Positions 7,549 through 16,503 of a stretch of DNA of 64,000 nucleotides are shown here, piece by piece. This DNA is from Phycisphaerales bacterium UBA5793 (GTDB lineage: Bacteria > Planctomycetota > Phycisphaerae > Phycisphaerales > UBA5793). The stretch spans positions 1-64,000 of the forward strand of contig DIDT01000012.1 of assembly GCA_002418285.1 (NCBI GenBank), in the 5' to 3' direction. Within the stretch, counting starts at the first letter, position 1; the number at the start of each line of letters is the position of its first letter. Under the pieces are notes generated by a model. It ran no database searches. It had not been told where the DNA came from and saw only the letters and a program-made list of their open reading frames with translations. A program made the position numbers and the translations under genes.

Positions 7549-8415
7549 ATGAAACGCAATCAAGCCTTGTTCGCGATCGTGGGAATGGGCCTTCTCGCGC
7601 CAACGGGCGCACTGTTGGCTCAGGCGCCTCCGAACACTCTCGAGTTGACCGGTGTGGTGCGGGACTTTATCGAGCGCACAAAGTCCGGCGGTCATCCGGA
7701 CTTTGAGCGGCAGCCCTCGCATGGCTTCGGCCACTACATGGGCAACGTGGCGACCGAACTGGACGCTGACCGCAAGCCGGTTTACGTCGGCGGAGGCCAC
7801 AAGGTGCTCAGCCAGTGGAAGAACGCGGCGGGTCAGCCGATTCTCCCCGCGCTGTATGATCATTCCGCCGGTGATACGGCGGGCAGCCTGGCATCGGATT
7901 CGGATTCGGGCGGCATCACTTCGGCGGAATCGTTTGCGCAGTGGTACCGCGATGTGCCGGGACTCAATCTCAGCCAGCCGATCTCGGTGACGCTGACGCG
8001 TTCGGGCGGCACGGATGAGCTGCCGATCTACACGTATCAGAACAACGCGTTCTTCCCGATCGACCATCAGTTGTATGGCAATTCGGGTGGTTCGCCGGAC
8101 CACAACTTCCACTTTACCGTGGAGTTGCGCACGAAGTTCACGTACAGGGCCGGGGCCGGCCAGGTCTTCTCCTTCTACGGCGACGACGACGTGTGGGTCT
8201 ACATCAACGGCGGTCTGGCGATTGACATCGGCGGCGTGCACGGCAAGGTGAACCAGGTCGTCGAACTCGACCGCCTCGGCCTCGCCGACGGACAGGTGTG
8301 TACGCTCGACTTCTTCTTCGCCGAACGTCACCGTACCGAGTCGAACTTCCGAATCGATACGACTCTCCAACTGGAGTCGGACACCATGCCGACCGTCAGC
8401 GCTCTGTACGACTGA
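7549..8415 (+). CDS. Secreted fibro-slime domain protein
   Basis: A 288-aa protein. A signal peptide (MKRNQALFAIVGMGLLAPTG, cleavage probably after LLAQA) leads into LTGVVRDFIE and HPDFERQ, the opening of the fibro-slime domain first described in Fibrobacter and slime moulds. The C-terminal half has FSFYGDDDVWVYINGGLAID and a conserved GGVHGK, a PA14-like beta-sandwich arrangement with an acidic calcium-type loop. Such proteins are exported and tied to adhesion or carbohydrate contact. No PEP-CTERM or anchoring motif is seen, so it is probably secreted free. It is a single gene with strong GGAAGGAAGG ribosome binding and a terminator directly after. Confidence 0.88.
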   Translation: MKRNQALFAIVGMGLLAPTGALLAQAPPNTLELTGVVRDFIERTKSGGHPDFERQPSHGFGHYMGNVATELDADRKPVYVGGGHKVLSQWKNAAGQPILPALYDHSAGDTAGSLASDSDSGGITSAESFAQWYRDVPGLNLSQPISVTLTRSGGTDELPIYTYQNNAFFPIDHQLYGNSGGSPDHNFHFTVELRTKFTYRAGAGQVFSFYGDDDVWVYINGGLAIDIGGVHGKVNQVVELDRLGLADGQVCTLDFFFAERHRTESNFRIDTTLQLESDTMPTVSALYD

Positions 8416-8476
8416 TCGAACAGGCGATCACGGCCTGCCCATGTGCGGGTCACTCAGTGGAGGGTCTCTCAAACCG

Positions 8477-8504
8477 CGACGCCCCGGCCAATGCCGGGGC
8501 GTCG
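8477..8504. terminator. Bidirectional intrinsic terminator between the fibro-slime gene and cysK
   Basis: A perfect 12-bp stem, CGACGCCCCGGC pairing with GCCGGGGCGTCG around a CAAT loop, is followed by TTCATTTT on the plus strand. It sits between two convergent genes and can serve both. Confidence 0.88.
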
Positions 8505-8534
8505 TTCATTTTCTGAATTGGAGTTCGGCGCGGT

Positions 8535-9512
<978 letters not shown>

Positions 9513-9645
9513 GACTGTTCCTTCCGCCGGCGACATCGGGTGAAAAGGAACCTTATCCGCGTGCGACGGGGTGAACCAATCGAGGCAGTTCAGTTGCGGG
9601 AGAATCGAGCCCGCGCCAGGTGATGTTGCGGGTGCGTTACGTTGC

Positions 9646-11664
9646 TCAGAAGCCGCTCTTGAGCGCGCTGAGAATCGTGGCGATGATCACGGCGACATCG
9701 AGGATTGGGCCTCGCGCCTGGGCATAGGCGAGGTCGTACTCGACGTGGTCGTGGATCGGCGCGTTGCGGTGCGGGCTGATCTGCCACAGGCCGGTGACGC
9801 CGGCGGGAACGAGCAGTCGCTGGCGCTGGTGCGGCGTATAGCGCGAACAGATGAACGGCATTTCGGGGCGCGGGCCGACGAGGCGCATATCGCCTCGCAG
9901 AACATTGATCAACTGGGGCAGTTCGTCCATGCTGAGCTTGCGGATGACGCGGCCGACGCGTGTGATGCGCGCGTCCGCGCTGGTGGTCGGGCTCACGCCA
10001 TACCGGGCTGCGTCCACCCGCATCGAGCGGAACTTGTAGAGGGTGAACCGTCTGCCGTGGTGACCCAGCCGTCGCTGGCGGAAGAAAATCGGACCGCGAT
10101 CTTCGAGACGGATGGCTGCAGCGATGATCAGGCACAGCGGCGTGAGGAAGATGATCCCGATCAGCGCCGCCAACCGGTGAATCGCGTCCTGGATGAACTC
10201 GACGGCCGGCGCGATGCGGCGCGGCTTGACCGTTTCGTCGAGGTGGCGAAGCAGCAGGCAATCGCCTGCGAAGATCAGGTCTTCGTAACTCTGCAGGCCG
10301 AGCAGGGATGAACGGGCGGTCCGGGCGAGAATGAGGCAGGTGTGCCCGGCTTTGAGTTCGGCCATGACTTCGCTGCGCAGGTGTTTGGAGCCCAGACCGA
10401 TGCGGGAGCGTCGAGCGCGGCGGCGACCGAAAAGATCTTCGCAGTTGAGGAAGATGAACTGAGCCTTGCGATAGTCTTCGTGTCGGCCGAAGACGACGAC
10501 TTCGGGAAGTTCTTCCGTGTCAATCGAGCGGCGCCAGAAGGCGATTTGCAGCATCAGCAATGCGCTGGTCGCCACGGCTGAGCCGATCACGATCATGGGG
10601 TTGATGTTGAAGAGGTAAGCGACCGCCAGGCTGACGATGAAGATGCGCGCTGCGATCCAGATGGTATCGGCGATGGGTTCAGACATGCACCGCATCGACC
10701 AGCCGCGAAGCATGCGGCCCTGGGTCACGAAACCGGTCCACAGAATAACCGATCCAATGAGCAGGCTGGCGACCACGATCACGCGGCTGGGAGACGCGGT
10801 GAGCAATGGAAGCAGATAAGGCAGGTGACCGAGCAGGATGAGAATCAGCGCCAGGCGAGAGCGGCGGAAGAAGGACTTCTGCTCGCGATGCACACTGGCG
10901 AGCAGCAGCGGAATGGTGAGCAACAGGGGGAGGAACAATGCGGGGCTGCCGATGACCGCGCCGGCGAAGACCTGATCGCGAACCACGGCGATGCGGATGA
11001 CGAGCAGACTCAGGCCGATGTTGAGCATCATCGTGCCGTAGTCGCCCATGTAGGCTTTTGAGCTCGGTCGCGAATAGATGAAGAACCACAGGCTCAATCC
11101 GCACAACGACAGAGCAAAGACGACGCCGGCGGGGTCGCCGAGCTGGTCGGTGCCCATGCTGAGATTGAGTATGATGGCCGCACACGAGGCGAGAATGAAG
11201 ACCACCAGAGATGCCAGGCCGTCCAGGAAGTTCAGGATGACCAGCAAGTTGAGCATACCGACGATGAGCAGGATCGTGCAGAGGATGTCGATGATCGGGA
11301 AGGCGCCGCTGGTGACGGGCAAGTGCACGCCTGCCAGCGCGATCATCGCGGCCAGCACGACCTGAACGGTGAGCTTGACGGCGCGGCGGGCGGCGAAGCG
11401 TTCACCGGTGAGCCCGAATCCGAGCGCCAGACTGAGGACGGCGACGAATATGGCATCGGCCCGGGTGAACATGTCCGCCCAGCCGACAACCATCGTCACG
11501 CCCCCGACGAGGCAGAGGATCAGAAACACGAGTGCGGGATGAAGGGGCCGCCTCCAGCCAGAAGGCTCCTGCCATTTGATAATCAACCGCCCCGCCAACG
11601 GGCAGAGCAGACAGGCAGCGGCAGCCACCGCGGCGGAAAGTTGAATCGACCCAAAGCCGGTCAA
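9646..11664 (-). CDS. Fused MraY/WecA-like membrane domain plus WcaJ/PglC-type sugar-phosphate transferase
   Basis: A 672-aa two-domain protein. Residues 1-330 are polytopic and follow the polyprenyl-phosphate N-acetylhexosamine-1-phosphate transferase layout (LNFLDGLASL at 144-153, SKAYMGDYG at 202-210). The expected DDxxD is replaced by TGER (86-89) and the second Asp of the NxxDGxDGL motif is Ala, so this half is probably inactive. Residues 490-672 form a monotopic phosphoglycosyl transferase: re-entrant helix, YKFRSMR, catalytic Asp-Glu dyad in SMDELPQLINVLRGDM (D580, E581), LVGPRPEMP and GVTGLWQ. This domain would attach the first sugar phosphate to undecaprenyl phosphate for surface polysaccharide or glycan synthesis. 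Confidence 0.85.
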   Translation of the reverse strand: MTGFGSIQLSAAVAAAACLLCPLAGRLIIKWQEPSGWRRPLHPALVFLILCLVGGVTMVVGWADMFTRADAIFVAVLSLALGFGLTGERFAARRAVKLTVQVVLAAMIALAGVHLPVTSGAFPIIDILCTILLIVGMLNLLVILNFLDGLASLVVFILASCAAIILNLSMGTDQLGDPAGVVFALSLCGLSLWFFIYSRPSSKAYMGDYGTMMLNIGLSLLVIRIAVVRDQVFAGAVIGSPALFLPLLLTIPLLLASVHREQKSFFRRSRLALILILLGHLPYLLPLLTASPSRVIVVASLLIGSVILWTGFVTQGRMLRGWSMRCMSEPIADTIWIAARIFIVSLAVAYLFNINPMIVIGSAVATSALLMLQIAFWRRSIDTEELPEVVVFGRHEDYRKAQFIFLNCEDLFGRRRARRSRIGLGSKHLRSEVMAELKAGHTCLILARTARSSLLGLQSYEDLIFAGDCLLLRHLDETVKPRRIAPAVEFIQDAIHRLAALIGIIFLTPLCLIIAAAIRLEDRGPIFFRQRRLGHHGRRFTLYKFRSMRVDAARYGVSPTTSADARITRVGRVIRKLSMDELPQLINVLRGDMRLVGPRPEMPFICSRYTPHQRQRLLVPAGVTGLWQISPHRNAPIHDHVEYDLAYAQARGPILDVAVIIATILSALKSGF

Positions 11665-12117
11665 GGCTATTTCTCCCGACCCCGTGATTCGGCGCAGCCG
11701 TTCATCTGCAGTAGTGTGCAGGCGCCGTAAAGGGCGCGCACCAAATGCGAACAGGCTGGTTGACGCGAGGACCGCCGAATCGCGAGATAATCCCCTCTGC
11801 CAACATTATGCACCGAGATTGGCGAAATGGAAGCACAAATGACTGGGAATTCACGCTTTGATCCGTCAAATCCGCACTCTGCATCGAAATACGGGTGTTT
11901 TTCCGTGGATGGTTCCCCCGTGCAGGGGTGGTCGACCGTCGACCATCCCGTGTGCCGACAGACCCTGCGTTCCCGTATGAGACGGTGACGAAGTAGGGCG
12001 GCGGCGCTATGCTATTCGAATGTCCATAGAGTGCGGTTTCACCCGAGTTTGGTACTCGGGCCGCTTTGCTCTTGGCGTCCTTATAGCGTTTTTGCACATT
12101 GCGGAAGTGGTAACCCC
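11665..12117. other. Intergenic region between divergent phosphoglycosyl transferase and rpsA, with palindromes
   Basis: No credible coding sequence was seen in these 453 bases. Two structures stand out. A perfect 17-bp dyad, TGGTCGAC-C-GTCGACCA, lies at 11929-11945 and could be a protein-binding site for either divergent gene. CCCGAGT-TTGGT-ACTCGGG near 12042-12060 is a hairpin in the rpsA leader, a place where ribosomal protein S1 autoregulation acts in other bacteria. No confident -35/-10 pair was identified. A small TATGCT near 12012 is a weak -10 candidate. Confidence 0.5.
11929..11945. promoter_or_regulatory. 17-bp perfect dyad, possible operator
   Basis: The 8-bp arms TGGTCGAC and GTCGACCA are separated by one base. 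It lies 265 bp from the phosphoglycosyl transferase start and 173 bp before the rpsA start. The symmetry is seen; a regulator is not known. Confidence 0.35.
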
Positions 12118-13884
12118 ATGGTAGATCATAACTTGATTGGCGATCTGTCCGTCTCGGACAGTGAAACCAACGCGCTGCTCGAGGGAGCGTTTGGCAAGGC
12201 TGCCGACGGCTTCGACATGGATTCGCTCCTTGCGGAGCAGTTTTCGGACCTTTCACCCGGCTCGATTCTCAAGGGCCGAATCGTTGGCATGGCCGGCGAC
12301 AATGTCGTCGTCGAGATCGGCCTCAAGTCTGAAGGCCTCGTTTCCAAGAACGAATTTGATGACCCTGACGAAATCCAGGTTGGCAAGGAAGTCGAAGTCC
12401 TGCTCGAAGCCATCGAAGGCGAAGACGGCCTGGTCATGCTCTCCAAGCGCAAGGCCGACCGTATCCGCGGTTGGGAGACGATCCTCCAAAAGTGCAATGA
12501 GGGGGACGTCGTCGAAGGCAAAGTTCTGCGTCAGATCAAGGGTGGTCTGCTCGTCGACATCGGCGTGCCGGTCTTTCTCCCCGCATCGCAGGTCGATGTT
12601 CGTCGACCCAATGACATCAAGGATTTCCTCGGCAAGACCATTCGCGCCAAGGTGCTCAAGATCGACGAGCAGCGGCGCAACATCGTCATCAGCCGCCGCA
12701 AGCTCATCGAGGAAGAGCGCGGCGAAGCGCGCGATCGCCTGCTGGCCGGCCTGACCGAAGGCGACATCGTCAAGGGCATCGTCAAGAACATCGCCGACTT
12801 CGGCGTGTTCATCGACCTCGGCGGCATCGACGGCCTGTTGCACATTACCGACATGTCCTGGGGCCGCATCAATCATCCGAGCGAAGTCGTTTCCATCGAC
12901 CAGCAACTCGAGGTCAAAGTTCTCTCCATCGATCGCGACAAGGAGAAGATCGCGCTGGGCCTCAAGCAGATGGAAGCCTCGCCTTGGGACGACATCGAAG
13001 ATCGCTATCCCATCAACAACAAGGTCAAGGGAACGGTTGTCAACATCGTTTCGTACGGTGCCTTCGTCAAGCTCGAAGACGGCATCGAAGGCCTCGTGCA
13101 CATTTCCGAGATGTCCTGGACCAAGCGCATCAACCACCCGAGCGAACTGCTCTCGGTTGGCGAAGAGATTGACGTCGTCGTTCTCAACATCAACAAGAAC
13201 AAGCAGGAGATCTCGCTGGGCATCAAGCAACTCCAGGTCAATCCCTGGGAGATCATGTCCCAGAAGTACCCCGTGGGCACGATCGTCGAGGGCAAGGTGC
13301 GAAACCTCGCCAACTACGGCGCGTTCATCGAGATCGAGCCGGGCATTGATGGCCTGCTGCACGTGTCCGACATCTCCTGGACCAAGAAGATTGCGCACCC
13401 CAACGAGATCTTCAAGAAGGGCGACACCGTCAAGTGCGTCGTGCTCGAGGTCGACCAGGAGAAACAGCGCGTGGCGCTGGGGATGAAGCAACTGACCGAA
13501 GACCCGTGGATCACGGCGATCCCCGGCGCGTACCAGCCCGGCATGGTCGTCAAGGGCAAGGTGACCAAGATCACGAACTTCGGCGTGTTCGTCGAACTCG
13601 AAGACGATCTCGAAGGCTTGCTCCACATCTCCGAACTCTCCGACCAGAAGGTCGAGAATCCGCAGGATGTCGTCAAGCAGGGCGAAGAGGTCGAGGTCAA
13701 GATCCTCCGCGTCGACACCGACGATCGAAAGATCGGCCTGTCGCTCAAGCGGGCCCAGTGGGGCGACGCCACCGGCCAGCCCGAACCCGGTCAGCCGAAG
13801 CGCGAAGACGTGCGACCGACCGGCCCGATGCGCGGCGGCATGGACGACCACGGCGCCCTCGGCACCGACAAGATTCAACTCTAA
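12118..13884 (+). CDS. rpsA: 30S ribosomal protein S1
   Basis: A 588-aa protein with six consecutive S1 (OB-fold) RNA-binding repeats, at roughly residues 35-105, 118-185, 203-273, 289-361, 376-447 and 463-533. The last four are typical (GVFIDLGGIDGLLHITDMSW, GAFVKLEDGIEGLVHISEMS). S1 bridges mRNA and the 30S subunit during initiation. Six domains match the proteobacterial type in number. The start MVDHNLIGDLS has GGAAGTGG 11 nt before; an upstream GTG-type start is not protein-like. The C-terminus is a short charged Pro/Gly tail. A strong hairpin terminator follows. Confidence 0.95.
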   Translation: MVDHNLIGDLSVSDSETNALLEGAFGKAADGFDMDSLLAEQFSDLSPGSILKGRIVGMAGDNVVVEIGLKSEGLVSKNEFDDPDEIQVGKEVEVLLEAIEGEDGLVMLSKRKADRIRGWETILQKCNEGDVVEGKVLRQIKGGLLVDIGVPVFLPASQVDVRRPNDIKDFLGKTIRAKVLKIDEQRRNIVISRRKLIEEERGEARDRLLAGLTEGDIVKGIVKNIADFGVFIDLGGIDGLLHITDMSWGRINHPSEVVSIDQQLEVKVLSIDRDKEKIALGLKQMEASPWDDIEDRYPINNKVKGTVVNIVSYGAFVKLEDGIEGLVHISEMSWTKRINHPSELLSVGEEIDVVVLNINKNKQEISLGIKQLQVNPWEIMSQKYPVGTIVEGKVRNLANYGAFIEIEPGIDGLLHVSDISWTKKIAHPNEIFKKGDTVKCVVLEVDQEKQRVALGMKQLTEDPWITAIPGAYQPGMVVKGKVTKITNFGVFVELEDDLEGLLHISELSDQKVENPQDVVKQGEEVEVKILRVDTDDRKIGLSLKRAQWGDATGQPEPGQPKREDVRPTGPMRGGMDDHGALGTDKIQL

Positions 13885-13917
13885 AGACGAGTTGAGTCAA
13901 CCGGTTTTGCTTCTCAG

Positions 13918-13950
13918 AAGAAGCCCATGTTCAATGAACATGGGCTTCTT
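13918..13950 (+). terminator. rpsA terminator: 15-bp perfect stem with AAT loop
   Basis: AAGAAGCCCATGTTC (13918-13932) pairs fully with GAACATGGGCTTCTT (13936-13950). The same core recurs at 25226-25253, so this is a member of a repeated terminator-like family. The downstream T tract is short. Confidence 0.75.
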
Positions 13951-13992
13951 GCTTGCGCGCAGTGCGAGGCTCATCACTACTACAATCGCCGC

Positions 13993-14760
13993 ATGCTCGA
14001 ATACTTCCGCTTTCATGCCGACCTGCCGCACCCCCAACCCGCCCGACCCGTGTACGCCAAGCGCGGTAAAGGCAGCGGCTGGCCGGAGCATTGCCCGCCG
14101 ATCCGCGCTGCCAACGCTTTCGGCTGGGATGTCATCAATCCGTTCACGATGAACTTCTTTCGTGACAAGGACGGCAACTGGGACATCGAAGAAGCCGTAC
14201 AGGTCGAATCCGACATCGAGTTTGATGATGGCGTGATGCCTGAGCCGCAGCTCAACGCGTGGTTCTGGGAGCGAAACCAGAAGATCCCGCACGTCATCAC
14301 GGATGATGTGTACCAGAACGTTCGCCACCAGGTGAAGATCAGCACGTTCCTCTATCTGCGCACCGAACCGGGTGAGATGCTGCTCATCAAGGGGATTCCA
14401 GCGACGCACGCGAGCACGCCGCCGAAGCCATGGTCGGTGATCGAAGCCGTCATCGAGTGCGACTGGTACTTCCCGGCGCATCCGTGGCACGGCGTGATCG
14501 AGTTGCCGCGCATCGAGGACTCGTCCATCAAGAAGGTGGTGATTGCCGAGGGCGAGCCGCTCTTTCGACTCGTGCCGATCGCGCGGGCGCAGTATGAGGC
14601 GAGCGAGATGGCGCCGGACGACTTTGGCGACCTCTTCGAACAGAGCCAGCAGTGGCTGGGCCGGCACGGGCGCGAGTCGGTCAAGGGCGAGATGGACATT
14701 ACGGGCGAGTTCGCGCGGCAGCAGGAGTTGTCGCGTTTTGAGGTTAATCCCGCAGAATAG
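13993..14760 (+). CDS. Conserved hypothetical protein, DUF6065-like
   Basis: A 255-aa soluble protein without signal or membrane segments. The segment GSGWPEHCPPIRAANAFGWD followed by VINPF resembles proteins of the DUF6065 type (an N-terminal CLPLxIANxxGW-like motif), whose activity is unknown to me. Other features are GIPATHASTPPKPWSVIEAVIECDWY-like central strands and a C-terminal helical part (EQSQQWLGRHGRESV). The start at MLEYFRFHADLPHP is chosen because the upstream in-frame start lies inside the rpsA terminator hairpin. It is a single gene, ending just before a 44-bp palindrome. Confidence 0.7.
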   Translation: MLEYFRFHADLPHPQPARPVYAKRGKGSGWPEHCPPIRAANAFGWDVINPFTMNFFRDKDGNWDIEEAVQVESDIEFDDGVMPEPQLNAWFWERNQKIPHVITDDVYQNVRHQVKISTFLYLRTEPGEMLLIKGIPATHASTPPKPWSVIEAVIECDWYFPAHPWHGVIELPRIEDSSIKKVVIAEGEPLFRLVPIARAQYEASEMAPDDFGDLFEQSQQWLGRHGRESVKGEMDITGEFARQQELSRFEVNPAE

Positions 14761-14770
14761 GTTGCGGAGA

Positions 14771-14814
14771 AATGCCGCTCAGCGGCGACGCATGCGTCGC
14801 CGCTGAGCGGCATT
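14771..14814. terminator. 44-bp perfect palindrome, probable bidirectional terminator built on the GCGACGCATGCGTCGC repeat
   Basis: Each 22-base arm is the exact reverse complement of the other, with no loop. The left arm is AATGCCGCTCAGCGGCGACG plus CA, and the centre is the same 16-bp palindrome found at 4932 and 5809-5897. It lies 10 bp after the stop of the plus-strand gene and 37 bp before the end of the convergent sodC, the position of a shared terminator. Confidence 0.75.
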
Positions 14815-14851
14815 CAAGCTCGACTCCAGTTCGCCACCGTCGCGTGCGTGA

Positions 14852-15436
14852 CTACTTCATCGGCGCTGCCACGCCGATATCGCCGACGCCGATGCGGCTG
14901 CCCGCGTTGCCGGTCGGCTGCCCGCCATCGTCTGGTTTGGCGTGGATGATGACGGCGCGGCCGATGATGGCGTTCTGGCCGGCAATGGAGATGCCGGGAA
15001 TCACCGCGTCGTACACCGCGTGGCCACTGGCGTCGGCCACGAGATTGCCCATGTCGCCGGCGTGATGTGCCTCGCTGGCGCCGGGCAGGGCGTGGTGGCC
15101 GGTCGTTTCCGGGTCATAGTGACCGCCGGTGCAGGTCGCATCAGCCGAGCCGCAATACGCGAACTCGTGGATGTGGAAGCCGTGTGTGGAGTTGGGCGCC
15201 AGGCCGGAGATGGTCGCCTGCACGCGTACGCCGCCCTTGACATCCGTAAATGAGATCATCCCTTTGCACGTGTTGCCTTCGGTGGGCTGGATGGCGCAAG
15301 TGGCGTTGTGGACATTCATCCACGACGCGCACATCCCGCACTCTTCCATATTGCCGTGTTGACTGCAGCCGGTCAGGGCGAGCGCCGCCATGATTGAAAC
15401 CGCTGCCGCAAACAGAATGTGTCGCTGTCGTTCCAT
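14852..15436 (-). CDS. sodC: Copper/zinc superoxide dismutase, lipoprotein
   Basis: A 194-aa envelope enzyme dismutating superoxide. A lipoprotein signal peptide ends in LALTGC (acylated Cys24). Copper and bridging ligands are visible: His88 and His90 in GFHIHEF, His106 in GGHYDP, His165 in VIIHAKPDD; Asp128 in HHAGDMGN is the expected zinc ligand. A Cys/Met-rich insert (ECGMCASWMNVHNATC, residues 32-47) after the signal may bind metal. The C-terminal loop, normally GxRxACGVI, reads GSRIGVGDIGV, so the cysteine of the conserved disulfide is absent. Confidence 0.92.
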   Translation of the reverse strand: MERQRHILFAAAVSIMAALALTGCSQHGNMEECGMCASWMNVHNATCAIQPTEGNTCKGMISFTDVKGGVRVQATISGLAPNSTHGFHIHEFAYCGSADATCTGGHYDPETTGHHALPGASEAHHAGDMGNLVADASGHAVYDAVIPGISIAGQNAIIGRAVIIHAKPDDGGQPTGNAGSRIGVGDIGVAAPMK

Positions 15437-15522
15437 CGGATTCCCCTATGAGATAAGTGCCACTAGAGACTTGAATCTCAAGTGTAGTCGGCGCGTCGGG
15501 GAGTGGCCGCGCAATGATTCGA

Positions 15523-16371
15523 CTACTTCATCGGCTCATCGTTGGGCCGGCTCGGAGCGGATGTCGGCGCCGCTTCCGGAGTGCCTTCCGCGCCGGGACC
15601 GGAGTATGTCGAAGGAACAAGGAAGATCTCGACGCGGCGATTGGCCCGCGCCCCGCCGGTGGGCGGATTGGGAACGACGGGACGGAACTCACCCCAGCCC
15701 GCCACGCTGCAGCGGCCGGCTGCAACGCCCGAACTGACCAGCGCATCGCGCACGCTGATGGCGCGGTGAACGGAGAGGTGGACATTGGTCGGGTGCTTGG
15801 CGCGGGTGCCGACGTTCTTAATCGGGACGTTGTCGGTGTGGCCGACGATGCGCACCTCATAGGAAGAGGCCGAAGCGCCCTTGAAGACTTCGGCGAGCTG
15901 TTTGAGTGAGTTGGCCGCTTCACCCTTGAGGTCAGCACTTCCCAGGTCGAAGGTGAGGTCGCTGGTCAGCTGGACCATGCCGCGCTTCGGGTCGTAGACC
16001 ATCAGGTCCGGGTGGGCGGCGGCAAGGCTGCGCAGGGCGTCGTCAAGTTCCGGCGGGAGCATGACGGGGTTGATGCTGTTGAGGCGCTCTTCGAGGTCGG
16101 AGTACATCGCCATGGCGGACTGCAGTTGCGAAGCGGCTTCGGCGCGGCGTCGCTCGGCTTCGAGCGCACTCGCGTCGGCCTGCTTGACTTGGTTTCGCAG
16201 GGCCTGGGTCGTCGAGTTGAGCGAGTCCACCTGGACTTCGAGTTCGGAAATGCGTTCGGCCTGAACGCGGTTGGCGTTGCGCAGGTCATCGACCGTGCCC
16301 TGTGTGCAGCCGGAAAGGGCCGCGGCACCGATCAAAGTGGCCAGGCTCAGCGTCGCAGTGAGAAACCTCAT
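15523..16371 (-). CDS. OmpA-family peptidoglycan-binding lipoprotein
   Basis: A 282-aa protein. The signal MRFLTATLSLATLIGAAALS ends at a lipobox Cys22 (ALSGC). Residues 25-100 form a heptad-rich coiled coil (LRNANRVQAERISELEVQVD). The C-terminal OmpA/MotB-like domain has VRIVGHTDNVPIKN, HLSVHRAISVRDALVSSGV and GARANRRVEI, which bind diaminopimelate in peptidoglycan. The likely role is tethering the outer membrane to the wall, as in Pal or Lpp. The C-terminus is Pro/Ala-rich. The start is MRFLTA, since the upstream frame is not protein-like. It is divergent from the amidohydrolase at 16504. Confidence 0.9.
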   Translation of the reverse strand: MRFLTATLSLATLIGAAALSGCTQGTVDDLRNANRVQAERISELEVQVDSLNSTTQALRNQVKQADASALEAERRRAEAASQLQSAMAMYSDLEERLNSINPVMLPPELDDALRSLAAAHPDLMVYDPKRGMVQLTSDLTFDLGSADLKGEAANSLKQLAEVFKGASASSYEVRIVGHTDNVPIKNVGTRAKHPTNVHLSVHRAISVRDALVSSGVAAGRCSVAGWGEFRPVVPNPPTGGARANRRVEIFLVPSTYSGPGAEGTPEAAPTSAPSRPNDEPMK

Positions 16372-16503
16372 GGTCAATCCATCCTTCCTGGTGGTGGGGG
16401 CATCCACAGCGGCCAACAGGGTTGTGCCGCGTCTGCGGGTCAGTGTATCGTTCGCGGGCGATTTGACAAACTTTCCCGCATCGCACAGCATCGGCCTGAT
16501 CCC

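Noticed and set aside
7312..8370. A 352-codon minus-strand frame opposite the fibro-slime gene
   Set aside because: The plus strand encodes a clear signal peptide and fibro-slime/PA14-like domain; the opposite frame is a shadow.
12253..13878. A 541-codon open frame on the minus strand across rpsA
   Set aside because: It is the antisense of a certain ribosomal protein gene in GC-rich DNA; its sequence is low-complexity Asp/Leu/Val and matches no family.
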